64,000 nt of DNA, from contig JBEKOB010000003.1 in assembly GCA_049522195.1 (NCBI GenBank), positions 42,917-106,916 on the forward strand, in the 5' to 3' direction. Positions 16,627-25,462 of this stretch are shown in pieces; within the stretch, counting starts at the first letter, position 1, and every line of letters begins with the position of its first letter. Made by a program: the position numbers and the translations under genes. The stretch is from UBA9647 sp049522195. Its GTDB lineage: Bacteria; Bacteroidota; Ignavibacteria; UBA10030. The notes under the pieces were generated by a model that was not told the origin of the DNA, made no database searches, and saw only the letters and a list, made by a program, of their open reading frames with translations.

Positions 16627-17936
16627 AAACGTCTATTGTCGTTCTCTTTGTTGTGATGACAGGACTTTCACAAGTCCTCGCCCAGACGAGGATGCTGACA
16701 ATCGAGGAGAGTGTGGCTCTTGGGCTGGATAACAGCAGAGTTCTTCACGCTTCTCAAATGAAATCAGAATACGCGGATGCAAAATCAAGCGAAATGAGCG
16801 CGATGTTGTATCCCTCGTTGAAACTGCAGGGCTCGTACCAAAGGCTGAGCGAAGTACCGGATTTCAAGATTCCTCTCCCGGGGATACCGATGTCGATCTT
16901 TCCATATATCCCCAACACCTATAGCGCCAGAGCGTCGTTTCAGCAGCCGCTCTTCACTGGATGGAAATTCCAGGGAGCGGCTGACAATGCAGCGTACCAG
17001 GCCGAGGCAGCGAGGAGTGATGTCACAAAAGACAAAGCGGATCTTGTCTTCACCATCAAATCAACCTACTGGACTGTGTATCGGGCGAAGGAGATCAAGC
17101 GTCTTTCGGACGACAATGTAAAGCAAATCGCCTCGCATCTTGAAGACGCGGAGAACCTGTTGAAGCAGGGGATGGCGACGACCAACGATGTGCTCAAGAT
17201 AAAGGTCCAGTTTTTCAATTCGAGAATTCTTCAGAGCGATGCTGCGAACAACGTCCGGCTTGCGACGATATCCCTCAATTCGGCGATTGGGATTCCGCTT
17301 GATACGGATGTCGGGATTGCTTCGCCGCTGACCCCGACGACGAAGGACTATCCGGAGCTGGAGAAAGTCCTCAGCTCTGCTCTCAAAGTGCGGCCTGAGA
17401 TCCTCGCGATGGAATCACGTGTCAAGGCTGCGAGCGCAGCAGTGACCTCAGCAGCAGGTGGCTGGTTGCCTCAGATATTCTTCACCGGGAATTATTACTA
17501 TGCCCGACCCAACCAGCGGATCATTCCTTCAAAGGATGAGTTCAAGGATACCTGGGACTTCGGGATTTCGCTGCAGATCGATCTTTGGAATAACCTGACG
17601 GCATTTCATCAGACGAATCAGGCGAAAGCGCAATACGAACAAACGAAGGATGCACTCGTGACATTGAGAGACGGCATCACGCTCGATGTGACACAGAGCT
17701 ATCTCAGCTTTCAGCAGGCAAAGGAACGAATTCACCTCGCTGAGCTTACGGTCGAGCAGGCAAATGAGAATTACCGGATGACAGCTGAAAAGTACAAGAC
17801 AGGCCTCACAACGAGTTCTGAACTTCTGGATGCGGAAGTGGCCCTGTTGCAATCAAAGCTACAGCTGACGCAATCGCTGGTTGATCACGAGCTGGCAGAG
17901 GCGAGGCTCGAGAAGTCCGTCGGCGAACTTCGCTAG
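16623..17936 (+). CDS. TolC-family outer-membrane efflux protein
   Basis: 437 residues. Signal peptide MKTSIVVLFVVMTGLSQVLAQ, then two outer-membrane-efflux repeats (about residues 25-215 and 235-430) made of long helices with TolC-type blocks such as LTIEESVALGLDNSR and LTVEQANENYRMTAEKYKTG. It forms the outer-membrane exit duct. It starts inside the stop of the first ATPase gene and sits between the two ATPase genes, an unusual order. Confidence 0.93.
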   Translation: MKTSIVVLFVVMTGLSQVLAQTRMLTIEESVALGLDNSRVLHASQMKSEYADAKSSEMSAMLYPSLKLQGSYQRLSEVPDFKIPLPGIPMSIFPYIPNTYSARASFQQPLFTGWKFQGAADNAAYQAEAARSDVTKDKADLVFTIKSTYWTVYRAKEIKRLSDDNVKQIASHLEDAENLLKQGMATTNDVLKIKVQFFNSRILQSDAANNVRLATISLNSAIGIPLDTDVGIASPLTPTTKDYPELEKVLSSALKVRPEILAMESRVKAASAAVTSAAGGWLPQIFFTGNYYYARPNQRIIPSKDEFKDTWDFGISLQIDLWNNLTAFHQTNQAKAQYEQTKDALVTLRDGITLDVTQSYLSFQQAKERIHLAELTVEQANENYRMTAEKYKTGLTTSSELLDAEVALLQSKLQLTQSLVDHELAEARLEKSVGELR

Positions 17937-17965
17937 GAACGTCCCACGTATCAGGATTGTATCTC

Positions 17966-18907
17966 ATGGCTGTGAACGCAATTGAAGTCGACAATCTGAC
18001 AAAACTCTTCGGGAAATTTTGCGCCGTTGACCACATCAACTTCGAAGTAAAGCAAGGGGAGATCTTCGGATTTCTTGGGGCCAACGGCGCGGGGAAGTCT
18101 ACGACAATCCGCATGCTGTGCGGGCTTCTCCAGTCAACGAAGGGAACCGCGAGGGTTGGTGGGTTTGACATCAATACTCAGTCAGAGAAAATCAAAGAGA
18201 ATATCGGTTATATGTCACAGAAGTTTTCCTTGTATGAGGACCTCACCGTCGACGAGAACATCAACTTCTTTGGCAAAGTGTATGGACTCAGTAATGGTGA
18301 GCTTGCCGAACGGAAGCATTGGGTTCTGGAGATGGCCAACCTCAAGGGGCGCGAGAGGAGCATCACCGGCACTCTCTCCGGCGGATGGAAGCAGCGGTTG
18401 GCACTTGGTTGTGCAATCCTGCACAGGCCGCGGATTGTGTTTCTGGATGAGCCAACCAGCGGGGTTGACCCGGTGATGCGGAGAAAATTCTGGGAATTGA
18501 TCAATGACCTTTCCTCGCAAGGGATCACGGTGCTCGTGACAACTCACTACCTGGAAGAGGCAGAGTACTGCAACGACATCATTCTCATCAACGCCGGAAA
18601 AATCATTGCTGGAGGAAGCCCGAAGGAGCTGAAAGAGCAACACATCAAGACACCGATTCTTGAGGTTCAGTGTACTAAAGTCATTGACGCTCTGGCATTG
18701 CTCGAGCAGCAGCCCTGGGCCGTGGAGACTTCAGTGTTTGGTACGTACATGCACGTCAGCGTCTCTGATGAAAAAAAAGCCCGGAAAGAAATCAGGCGAA
18801 TTCTGAACGGGGAGGGAATTGAGGTAGCGAATATCGAGCGTATCACTCCGTCGCTCGAGGATGTATTCATTTTTCTTCTGGATCAGGAAGCCAAACGAGC
18901 TGCCTAG
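17966..18907 (+). CDS. ABC transporter ATPase, YbhF C-half-like
   Basis: 313 residues. The ATG at 17966 is preferred over a TTG at 17957 that would add three residues. Walker A GANGAGKSTTIRML, signature LSGGWKQRLALG, Walker B IVFLDEPTSGVDP and an intact H-loop TTHYLEEAEYC. All catalytic residues are present, unlike the first ATPase. A C-terminal domain of about 90 residues follows, as in drug/Na+ exporters of the ABC-2 type. Confidence 0.94.
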   Translation: MAVNAIEVDNLTKLFGKFCAVDHINFEVKQGEIFGFLGANGAGKSTTIRMLCGLLQSTKGTARVGGFDINTQSEKIKENIGYMSQKFSLYEDLTVDENINFFGKVYGLSNGELAERKHWVLEMANLKGRERSITGTLSGGWKQRLALGCAILHRPRIVFLDEPTSGVDPVMRRKFWELINDLSSQGITVLVTTHYLEEAEYCNDIILINAGKIIAGGSPKELKEQHIKTPILEVQCTKVIDALALLEQQPWAVETSVFGTYMHVSVSDEKKARKEIRRILNGEGIEVANIERITPSLEDVFIFLLDQEAKRAA

Positions 18908-18917
18908 GACATGAAAC

Positions 18918-20045
18918 ATGATTGACCGTCTGCTCCCAATTATCAAGAAGGAATTCCGGCATATCCGGAGAGACAAGCGCGTCCTTGCTGTGCTAACGCT
19001 TGTTCCCGCCGCCCTATTGCTGCTGAATGGCTATGCACTGAACTTTGACGTCAACCATATCAGGATGGCCGTCGTCAATCAGGACAAGGGTGCAGTCTCA
19101 CGTGAGTTCATCAATTCGTTCGTGTCCTCGGGGTACTTTGACTACGTGCAGGAGCTCGCAACTTCTGAAGAGGCAACGCAAATGCTGGACGATGGTCATG
19201 TCCGGATGGTTCTCGTCGTGCCGTCAGACTTTTCGGATCACCTTCAGGCGAACGAGTCCGCGTCGGTCCAGATCCTCGTCGATGGCATGGACGCGAACTC
19301 CGCGACAACGATTGTCGGTTATTCGCAGGCTGTTGTGTTGCAGTATTCCCAGAAGATTGTTATGAACAACCTGGCGAAGATCGGCCGCGCCAATTACATC
19401 CCCATTAATTATGAGGGGCGAATCTGGTACAACCCGGAGCTCAAGAGCGCAAAATTTCTCGTGCCGGGGCTTATCGCATTCATCCTTGCCATCACAGCTG
19501 TCATTGCAACATCGCTGTCGATTGTGCGGGAGAAGGAACGCAACACGATAGAACAGATCAATGTCTCGCCTGTTCATTCTCTCGATTTTATTCTCGGGAA
19601 ACTGATACCGTACGCCCTGATCTCGCTTGTCGCCGCGTCGCTTGTCCTTCTGGCTGCCTACCTGCTGTTCGGAGTCGTTATCAAGGGGAGCGTGTTCCTT
19701 CTCTTTGGTGCGACGCTCCTGTTTATTGTGGCCGCGTTGAGCATGGGGCTTCTCGTGTCAACAATCTCTGACAGCCAGCAGGTCGCCTTTCAGATCGCCG
19801 CCATTGTGTCCATGGTTCCTACGATCGTATTGTCAGGATTTGTGTTCCCGATCAGAAGCATGCCCTGGTGGCTGAAAATTCTGACCAATATTACTCCGGC
19901 GAAGTTCTACCTAGTAATTCTGCGTAGCATTCTTTTGAAGGGAGTTGGCATCGCCGCGTTCTGGGAACAACTGCTCTACCTGGTGCTCTTCGCGACTGTT
20001 CTCCTCACCATCAGCACTTTGCGATTCAAGCGGAATATAGGATAG
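18918..20045 (+). CDS. ABC-2 type permease (YbhS-like)
   Basis: 375 residues. One N-terminal membrane helix (VLAVLTLVPAALLLLNGYAL), a large periplasmic domain (residues about 45-170, with DGMDANSATTIVGYSQAVVL), then five C-terminal helices, the ABC2_membrane_3 layout. The motif VREKERNTIEQINVSPVHSL is the conserved cytoplasmic coupling region. It pairs with the next, homologous permease; each pump probably contains one of each. Confidence 0.93.
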   Translation: MIDRLLPIIKKEFRHIRRDKRVLAVLTLVPAALLLLNGYALNFDVNHIRMAVVNQDKGAVSREFINSFVSSGYFDYVQELATSEEATQMLDDGHVRMVLVVPSDFSDHLQANESASVQILVDGMDANSATTIVGYSQAVVLQYSQKIVMNNLAKIGRANYIPINYEGRIWYNPELKSAKFLVPGLIAFILAITAVIATSLSIVREKERNTIEQINVSPVHSLDFILGKLIPYALISLVAASLVLLAAYLLFGVVIKGSVFLLFGATLLFIVAALSMGLLVSTISDSQQVAFQIAAIVSMVPTIVLSGFVFPIRSMPWWLKILTNITPAKFYLVILRSILLKGVGIAAFWEQLLYLVLFATVLLTISTLRFKRNIG

Positions 20046-20049
20046 GATT

Positions 20050-21174
20050 GTGAGTCTCCAACGGATCATAGCGCTTCTGAAGAAGGAATTTGGCCAGCTG
20101 ATCAAGGATCGGCGCCTTCTGCCAATCGTCTTCATTGCTCCTGTTCTCCAGCTGACGTTCCTGGGGTTCGCGGCATCGCTTGATGTGAAGAACATCTCGA
20201 TGGTCATTTGTGACCTCGACAAGACAGTCGAGAGCCGCGCATTTATCCAGCGGTTTTCCAATTCCGGATATTTCACAATCGAGTATGCAACGGAAGACTA
20301 CAACTCCATCCAACAGTACGTGGACAACAACAAGGTAACTATGGCTCTCGTTGTGCCTCCGCGTTTTGGAGACAAGGTGCTGAGAAAAGAGCCGGCGACA
20401 ATTCAGGTCATTTTCGATGGAAGTGAGGGAAACACCGCCGCGATCAGCATGGGCTATATCAACCAGATCATTATTGGTGCGTCGACCGAAATTCTCACGG
20501 ATGTGCTTGGCGGGACAGGCCTTTCGGGCCGCGTCGATGCCGAGGTGCGGGCCTGGTACAATCCGTCGCTCAAGAGCCGGAACTTCATGGTTCCCGGAGT
20601 TCTTGTGCTAATCCTTCTGATTACCACCACGAATCTCACCGCAATGGCAATTGTGAAGGAGAAGGAGGTCGGCACTCTCGAACAGATTATGGTGACGCCC
20701 ATCCGATCATATGAATTGATCCTGGGGAAGCTCATTCCTTTCACGATCGTTGGCATGGTCAATGTGTGTGTGGTCATCACGGTCATGGTGTTCGGGTTTG
20801 GAATCCCTGTGAAGGGAAGTGTCCTGCTGCTGTTCGTCCTCACAGGAGCTTTTCTCATGACCTCGCTGGGAGTGGGCCTTTTCGTCTCCACGATTTCAAG
20901 GACACAGCAGCAGGCTATGATGACAGCAATCTTCTTTGTCATGATGCCCATGATGTATATCTCCGGTTTCGTTTTTCCAATCGAAAACATGCCGGCACCG
21001 TTGCAGTATCTTTCGCTCGGCATTCCTATGCGCTATTACCTCATCATCATTCGCTCGATCATACTCAAGGGTGTGGGGATCAGCACGCTCTGGCCCCAAG
21101 CGGTGATGCTGGTGTTGATGGGATCTGCAATCCTCGTCGCCAGCATGCTTCGGTTCAGAAAGAAGCTCGATTGA
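20050..21174 (+). CDS. ABC-2 type permease (YbhR-like)
   Basis: 374 residues with a GTG start 4 bases after the previous stop. Same layout as its neighbour: an N-terminal helix (LPIVFIAPVLQLTFLGF), a periplasmic domain, five terminal helices and the coupling motif VKEKEVGTLEQIMVTPI. It closes the tetR-hlyD-ATPase-tolC-ATPase-permease-permease operon. The substrate is unknown; the E. coli YbhFSR relative exports drugs and Na+. Confidence 0.93.
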   Translation: MSLQRIIALLKKEFGQLIKDRRLLPIVFIAPVLQLTFLGFAASLDVKNISMVICDLDKTVESRAFIQRFSNSGYFTIEYATEDYNSIQQYVDNNKVTMALVVPPRFGDKVLRKEPATIQVIFDGSEGNTAAISMGYINQIIIGASTEILTDVLGGTGLSGRVDAEVRAWYNPSLKSRNFMVPGVLVLILLITTTNLTAMAIVKEKEVGTLEQIMVTPIRSYELILGKLIPFTIVGMVNVCVVITVMVFGFGIPVKGSVLLLFVLTGAFLMTSLGVGLFVSTISRTQQQAMMTAIFFVMMPMMYISGFVFPIENMPAPLQYLSLGIPMRYYLIIIRSIILKGVGISTLWPQAVMLVLMGSAILVASMLRFRKKLD

Positions 21175-21386
21175 TCTTTGTCACGTCATCGAGCGTGCCC
21201 GAATCTTAAATTTGATTTTCACACGGAAATGCGGTAAAATTACATCGCTCATGCACAAAGACGAGGGGAACGGAGATGGGAGCAGTTACAATACCTGTCT
21301 CTTGCACTTCGCAGGCCAGTCCATCGAGTGCTCCAGTTTCAATTTGACTCAGCCAGAATGCTCCACGAAAAGGGTATCAGATCGTT

Positions 21387-22631
21387 ATGATGAATCAACG
21401 TCGTTTGTATCGGACCATTGAAAGTTTTGCATCACACGATTTCAAGACAGATAAGGAGTTGCTCAAACATGTCCTAAACGAGATTGTGAAAGATGAGCAG
21501 ATCAACCTCAAAGGTGGGCGGATCTGGCAATACGAGCCATCCACCGATTCGTACCGCCTGATACATCAAATCGGCATCATAGACAGGGTCGAACAGGGTT
21601 ACAAGATTGCTCTTTCGACCTATCCCATCTTCTATCAACTCTCGGACCATCGGTCACTGATCGCAAACGAAACGGATCGCTACCTCAGGAAAAAGGGGAT
21701 TGTTAAGTACTCGGCAACAGGCGTCGGGGAAAAACTCGATGCGAAGAAAGGGAAGGTCCCGCAGTACATCCTCGCTTTCAATTCGGATAGGCTGGAGGAA
21801 TCACTGCTTGCCGATCTGAATATCATCAGCCTGGCGGTGACGTCACTCCTTCGCGGCAAGAAAGTGGAGCGCAAAGCAGACTTGCTCGAGAAGGACCTGG
21901 ACAAAGCCCGCGAAATCCAGCAGAGCATCCTTCCGCAACACGCGCTCAATTTCCATCACTATGAGCTGTACGGTGTGTCGATCCCGGACCGGGTGGTCGG
22001 CGGCGATTTCTTTGATTACCTTCAATCTGATGACGAGGAAGATCGGCTGAGTGTCGTGATCGGGGACGCGGCGAGCAAGGGATTCAGGGCTGCCGCAGAG
22101 GCCCTCTATGTTTCCGGTGCGCTGCGGATGGGCATTACCTATCACACAAAAATCAGCGCTCTGATGTCCCGCGTGAACAGGCTGGTGAATAAAACCTTTG
22201 CCGAGGAACAGTTTGTGACGATGTTCTACGCCGAACTCTCAAACGACCCGAAGGGGCTCCTGCTCTATTCGAACGCAGGGCACAACAGCCCGATGGTCTA
22301 TCGGGCGAAGGACAAGCGCATCGACATGTTGGAGGCGACAGGACAGATCATGGGTCCGTTTCCAGATGGTCTCTACAAAGTGGACAACACACATCTGAAC
22401 GAGGGAGATGTCGTAGTGTTGTATACGGATGGTGTGGTTGAGGCAGTTGGGGGAGGGGTGATGTACGGTGAAGACAGGCTGCAGAGTAAGATCGGAGAAC
22501 TCGCTTCTCTCAGCGCCAAGGAGATATGCCAGCGGTTGCTGGATGATGTGCTGCAGTACTCATCGGCATCCGACGACGGGGATGACAAGACGATCGTCGT
22601 GATCAAACGGCTCGGCGAAGCCACTCATTAG
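21387..22631 (+). CDS. GAF-like sensor with PP2C/SpoIIE-type phosphatase
   Basis: 414 residues. Residues 1-165 look like a GAF-type sensing domain, a coiled linker (ERKADLLEKDLDKAREIQQS) follows, and the C-terminal 230 residues are a RsbU/SpoIIE serine phosphatase: VVGGDFFDYL and VVIGDAASKGFRAA carry the metal-binding Asp residues, LYSNAGHNSPMVYR and LYTDGVVEA are later family blocks. Such enzymes dephosphorylate anti-sigma antagonists or other partners. No anti-sigma antagonist (STAS) gene is next to it; instead a HerA-type ATPase follows after 22 bases. The start has no clear SD, so it is uncertain by a few codons. Confidence 0.88.
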   Translation: MMNQRRLYRTIESFASHDFKTDKELLKHVLNEIVKDEQINLKGGRIWQYEPSTDSYRLIHQIGIIDRVEQGYKIALSTYPIFYQLSDHRSLIANETDRYLRKKGIVKYSATGVGEKLDAKKGKVPQYILAFNSDRLEESLLADLNIISLAVTSLLRGKKVERKADLLEKDLDKAREIQQSILPQHALNFHHYELYGVSIPDRVVGGDFFDYLQSDDEEDRLSVVIGDAASKGFRAAAEALYVSGALRMGITYHTKISALMSRVNRLVNKTFAEEQFVTMFYAELSNDPKGLLLYSNAGHNSPMVYRAKDKRIDMLEATGQIMGPFPDGLYKVDNTHLNEGDVVVLYTDGVVEAVGGGVMYGEDRLQSKIGELASLSAKEICQRLLDDVLQYSSASDDGDDKTIVVIKRLGEATH

Positions 22632-22653
22632 TGTTTTTCCAACGAGGGATGCT

Positions 22654-24264
22654 ATGACTGAACAAAAACGAATCGGCGTGGTCACGGGAGTCACCAGCGG
22701 GACACTGACGGCTGTCATGGACTCGGAAATCAAGAACCTCGCCAAAGAGTTCAACGGCAAGATCTACTATATCGGACAGATCGGCAGCTACGTGCTCATT
22801 CCGGTAGCGAAGATCATTGTCGTCGCCATGATGTCGGAGTTCAAAAAGATTGACTTCTCGGAGAATGGAAAGCTGAGTCAGCGCTGCGTGATGGAGCTCA
22901 GCCTCGTGGGGACAGTAAAAGCAGGCCGTTATGAACGCGGTGTCTCCGTCATTCCCCCGGTTGATTCGCCGGTGTTTATTGCGGAGGATGCTGATCTGAC
23001 TGCGGTGTTCTCGGTGTTCCGTAAATTTGGGTTTTCGGTCGGACAACTCTCCTTGTTCGAGCGCGAACGTGCGTATCTCGATCCCAATAAGTTGTTCGGA
23101 AAGCACCTTGCAATCCTCGGATCCAGCGGCTCCGGAAAGTCGTGCACTGTATCCTCTATTTTGCAGAAGGTCGCTGTCTATCCCGACACCAACATCATCA
23201 TCCTGGATATCCACAACGAATACAGCAGTGCATTCCCGGAGACAAGTCAGCACCTCGACATTGCCGAACTCGAACTTCCATATTGGCTGATGAACCTCGC
23301 GGAACTTCAGGAGACGTTTATAGATGACCGCGATGAGAACGCCGCCACGCAAGTCACCGTATTCAAAGATCTCATCGTTGCCTCAAAGAAGGGCAAGAAT
23401 CCCAGCCTCGCGGATATCCTGACGGTGGATACACCGGTGTACTTCGATCTGGCAGAGGTCCGTGCGAAGATCCAGTATTATGATACCGAGAAAATCTCGG
23501 GTCTCACGGGATCCTCGGCGAAGGAGGGACCATTCTATGGGAAGTTCAGCAGGTTCCTTGTCCGTCTCGACAGCCGTTTAAACGATCCGCGCTATGCGTT
23601 CATGTTCAAGCCGAAAGAGTATGTACAGTCTTCTTCGTTTGCAGTGCTTCTGAACAAGTTCTTTGGAAAGAATCAGGATTCGCGTATCACGCTCATGGAT
23701 ATGAGCGGCGTCCCGTTCGATATCGTCAACACCATCGTATCGCTGCTCGCTCGCCTCGCATTCGACTTCAATTTCTGGAATGCGAGCAGGCGTGACTTCC
23801 CCATCCTTCTCGTCTTCGAGGAGGCCCACAATTATCTTCCCAGCGGTGGGACGGGTGTCGGAGCGGCCCGACGAACAGTTGAACGTATCGCAAAGGAAGG
23901 ACGTAAATACGGCGTGAGCTGTATGATCGTCAGCCAGCGCCCTTCTGAGGTTTCCGAGACCATTCTGTCGCAGTGCAATAACTTTATCATTCTCCGACTC
24001 ACGAACCCTGTCGACCAGGGCTATGTTGGTAAGTTGATGTCCGATACGTTTGCCGGACTGATCGACACACTTCCTGCGTTGCGGCAGGGCGAGGCGCTGA
24101 TTGTGGGAGAGGCTATTCCTATGCCACTCCGCGTCCAAATCGACTTCCCCAATCCCGAACCGAGCAGCGCCGACATTAAATTCTTCGACAAATGGAAGCA
24201 GAGCGAGGTGAAAACGGAAATCCCAGATGTCGTTGACCGCTGGTGGCACCAACACAGAGGGTGA
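22654..24264 (+). CDS. HerA-type ATPase (DUF87 family)
   Basis: 536 residues. An N-terminal HAS-barrel (residues about 1-110: IGVVTGVTSGTLTAVM, YYIGQIGSYVLIPV) precedes a FtsK/HerA-type motor: Walker A LGSSGSGKSCTV, Walker B LLVFEEAHNYLPS, sensor MIVSQRPSEVS, arginine region RRTVERIAKEGRKYG. HerA hexamers translocate DNA, in archaea with NurA nuclease in end resection, and in bacteria also inside defence systems. No nuclease, SIR2 or NurA gene is adjacent. GAGGG lies 7 bases before the ATG, and the phosphatase gene ends 22 bases upstream, so they are probably co-transcribed. Confidence 0.88.
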   Translation: MTEQKRIGVVTGVTSGTLTAVMDSEIKNLAKEFNGKIYYIGQIGSYVLIPVAKIIVVAMMSEFKKIDFSENGKLSQRCVMELSLVGTVKAGRYERGVSVIPPVDSPVFIAEDADLTAVFSVFRKFGFSVGQLSLFERERAYLDPNKLFGKHLAILGSSGSGKSCTVSSILQKVAVYPDTNIIILDIHNEYSSAFPETSQHLDIAELELPYWLMNLAELQETFIDDRDENAATQVTVFKDLIVASKKGKNPSLADILTVDTPVYFDLAEVRAKIQYYDTEKISGLTGSSAKEGPFYGKFSRFLVRLDSRLNDPRYAFMFKPKEYVQSSSFAVLLNKFFGKNQDSRITLMDMSGVPFDIVNTIVSLLARLAFDFNFWNASRRDFPILLVFEEAHNYLPSGGTGVGAARRTVERIAKEGRKYGVSCMIVSQRPSEVSETILSQCNNFIILRLTNPVDQGYVGKLMSDTFAGLIDTLPALRQGEALIVGEAIPMPLRVQIDFPNPEPSSADIKFFDKWKQSEVKTEIPDVVDRWWHQHRG

Positions 24265-24364
24265 ACGTCGGCCGCCGCATTTTTCCTCCCCAGAACCTGA
24301 CGAGGAACGAAGTCATATGCCGGCGTGTTTTATCCTTGTAGTTCATCACGCTGGAGGGTAGAGC

Positions 24365-25309
24365 ATGCTGGTCAAACGGGCTGAGGATATCAAGTCTTCC
24401 GAAATCACACCTGAGCACCTGTACTTCAATCGCCGCGAGTTCATCGGGGCTGCCGCTGCAGCCGGTATCGGACTCGCAACCGCACTCACGTTCCCCGATT
24501 CTGTTCATGCCGATGATCGCTGGCCCCGGGGAAAGAAGGGGCCGTACGATACGGACGAAGAAGTCAACACGTTCAAAGAAATCACCACGTATAATAACTT
24601 CTACGAGTTCGGAGTCGACAAGGGAGATCCATCTCAGTATTCCGGGAGCTTTCAACCGAAGCCGTGGACTGTGAAGATTGAGGGAGCGGTCAAGAAGCCG
24701 GCGACCTACAACCTGGAAGATCTCCTGAAATCGTACAAGCTGGAGGATCGGATTTATCGGATGCGATGCGTGGAAGGATGGTCGATGGTAATACCGTGGC
24801 GCGGGTTCCCTCTGGCCGACCTCGTGAAGAAAGTTGAGCCGACTTCGCGGGCAAAGTACGTAACGTTCGAGACTGTATATCGACCCGAGCAAATGCCGGG
24901 TCAGAAGGAACGCTACTTACACTGGCCGTACCTCGAAGGTCTTCGTCTCGATGAAGCACTCAACCCGTTGACCCTTCTCGTCACAGGAGTCTACGGCAAG
25001 GATCTCCCGAACCAGAACGGTTCCCCGTTCCGGCTTGTGATACCATGGAAGTACGGCTTCAAGGGGATAAAGTCGATCGTCAAGATCTCATTTACCGACA
25101 AGGAACCGCAGACGACCTGGATGCTGGCAGGTCCCGATGAGTACGGATTCTATTCGAACGTGAACCCCGAGGTGGATCATCCCCGATGGAGCCAGAAGAC
25201 CGAGCGTCGCATAGGCGAATTCTTCAAGAGGAAGACTCTTCCGTTCAATGGTTACGGTGACCAGGTCGCGTCGATGTATGCGGGCATGGACTTGCGTAAG
25301 CACTTCTAG
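24365..25309 (+). CDS. msrP: Molybdopterin sulfoxide reductase catalytic subunit MsrP (YedY)
   Basis: 314 residues. MsrP repairs methionine sulfoxide in periplasmic proteins. The Tat signal is FNRREFIGAAAAAGIG (twin Arg at 23-24), so the protein is exported folded with its Moco. The Mo-ligating cysteine is Cys135 in RMRCVEGWSMVIPWRGFPL, the typical sulfite-oxidase-fold block; VIPWKYGFKGIKSI near the C-terminus is also diagnostic. The gene is followed at about 150 bases by its membrane partner MsrQ. Moco synthesis genes (moaC-moaB fusion) are 5.7 kb away. Confidence 0.95.
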   Translation: MLVKRAEDIKSSEITPEHLYFNRREFIGAAAAAGIGLATALTFPDSVHADDRWPRGKKGPYDTDEEVNTFKEITTYNNFYEFGVDKGDPSQYSGSFQPKPWTVKIEGAVKKPATYNLEDLLKSYKLEDRIYRMRCVEGWSMVIPWRGFPLADLVKKVEPTSRAKYVTFETVYRPEQMPGQKERYLHWPYLEGLRLDEALNPLTLLVTGVYGKDLPNQNGSPFRLVIPWKYGFKGIKSIVKISFTDKEPQTTWMLAGPDEYGFYSNVNPEVDHPRWSQKTERRIGEFFKRKTLPFNGYGDQVASMYAGMDLRKHF

Positions 25310-25340
25310 CAGAATGTTGATTCGTCTTTACTAGTCCAAT

Positions 25341-25433
25341 CTTCTCACGCAAAAACGCCAAGGCGCTAAAAAAGTCTTTCGATGTCTTGTCCTTCAAAAC
25401 GGCTTGGCGTTCTTTGCGACTTTGCGTGAAACT
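25341..25433. repeat. Imperfect inverted repeat, MITE/REP-like
   Basis: Left arm TCTCACGCAAAAACGCCAAG (about 25344-25362) and right arm CTTGGCGTTCTTTGCGACTT plus TGCGTGAAAC (about 25403-25432). The complement of the right arm shares TCACGCAAA and AACGCCAAG with the left, with about 8 extra bases between the blocks. It has the look of the interspersed CACGCAAAG-type palindromes scattered through many bacterial genomes. It lies between msrP and msrQ and could form a hairpin in their transcript. Confidence 0.6.
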
Positions 25434-25462
25434 CTTCGACCAGATCTCCAGGATCATACCGG

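Noticed and set aside
21175..21386. Possible small gene between the permease and the phosphatase
   Set aside because: The only forward frame (21212-21421) overlaps the phosphatase start and has no family features or SD. I see nothing supportable in this gap.
22654..24264. Reading the HerA gene as part of a known anti-phage system
   Set aside because: None of the known partner genes (NurA, SIR2, DUF4297) is adjacent and the neighbours are ordinary chromosomal genes.
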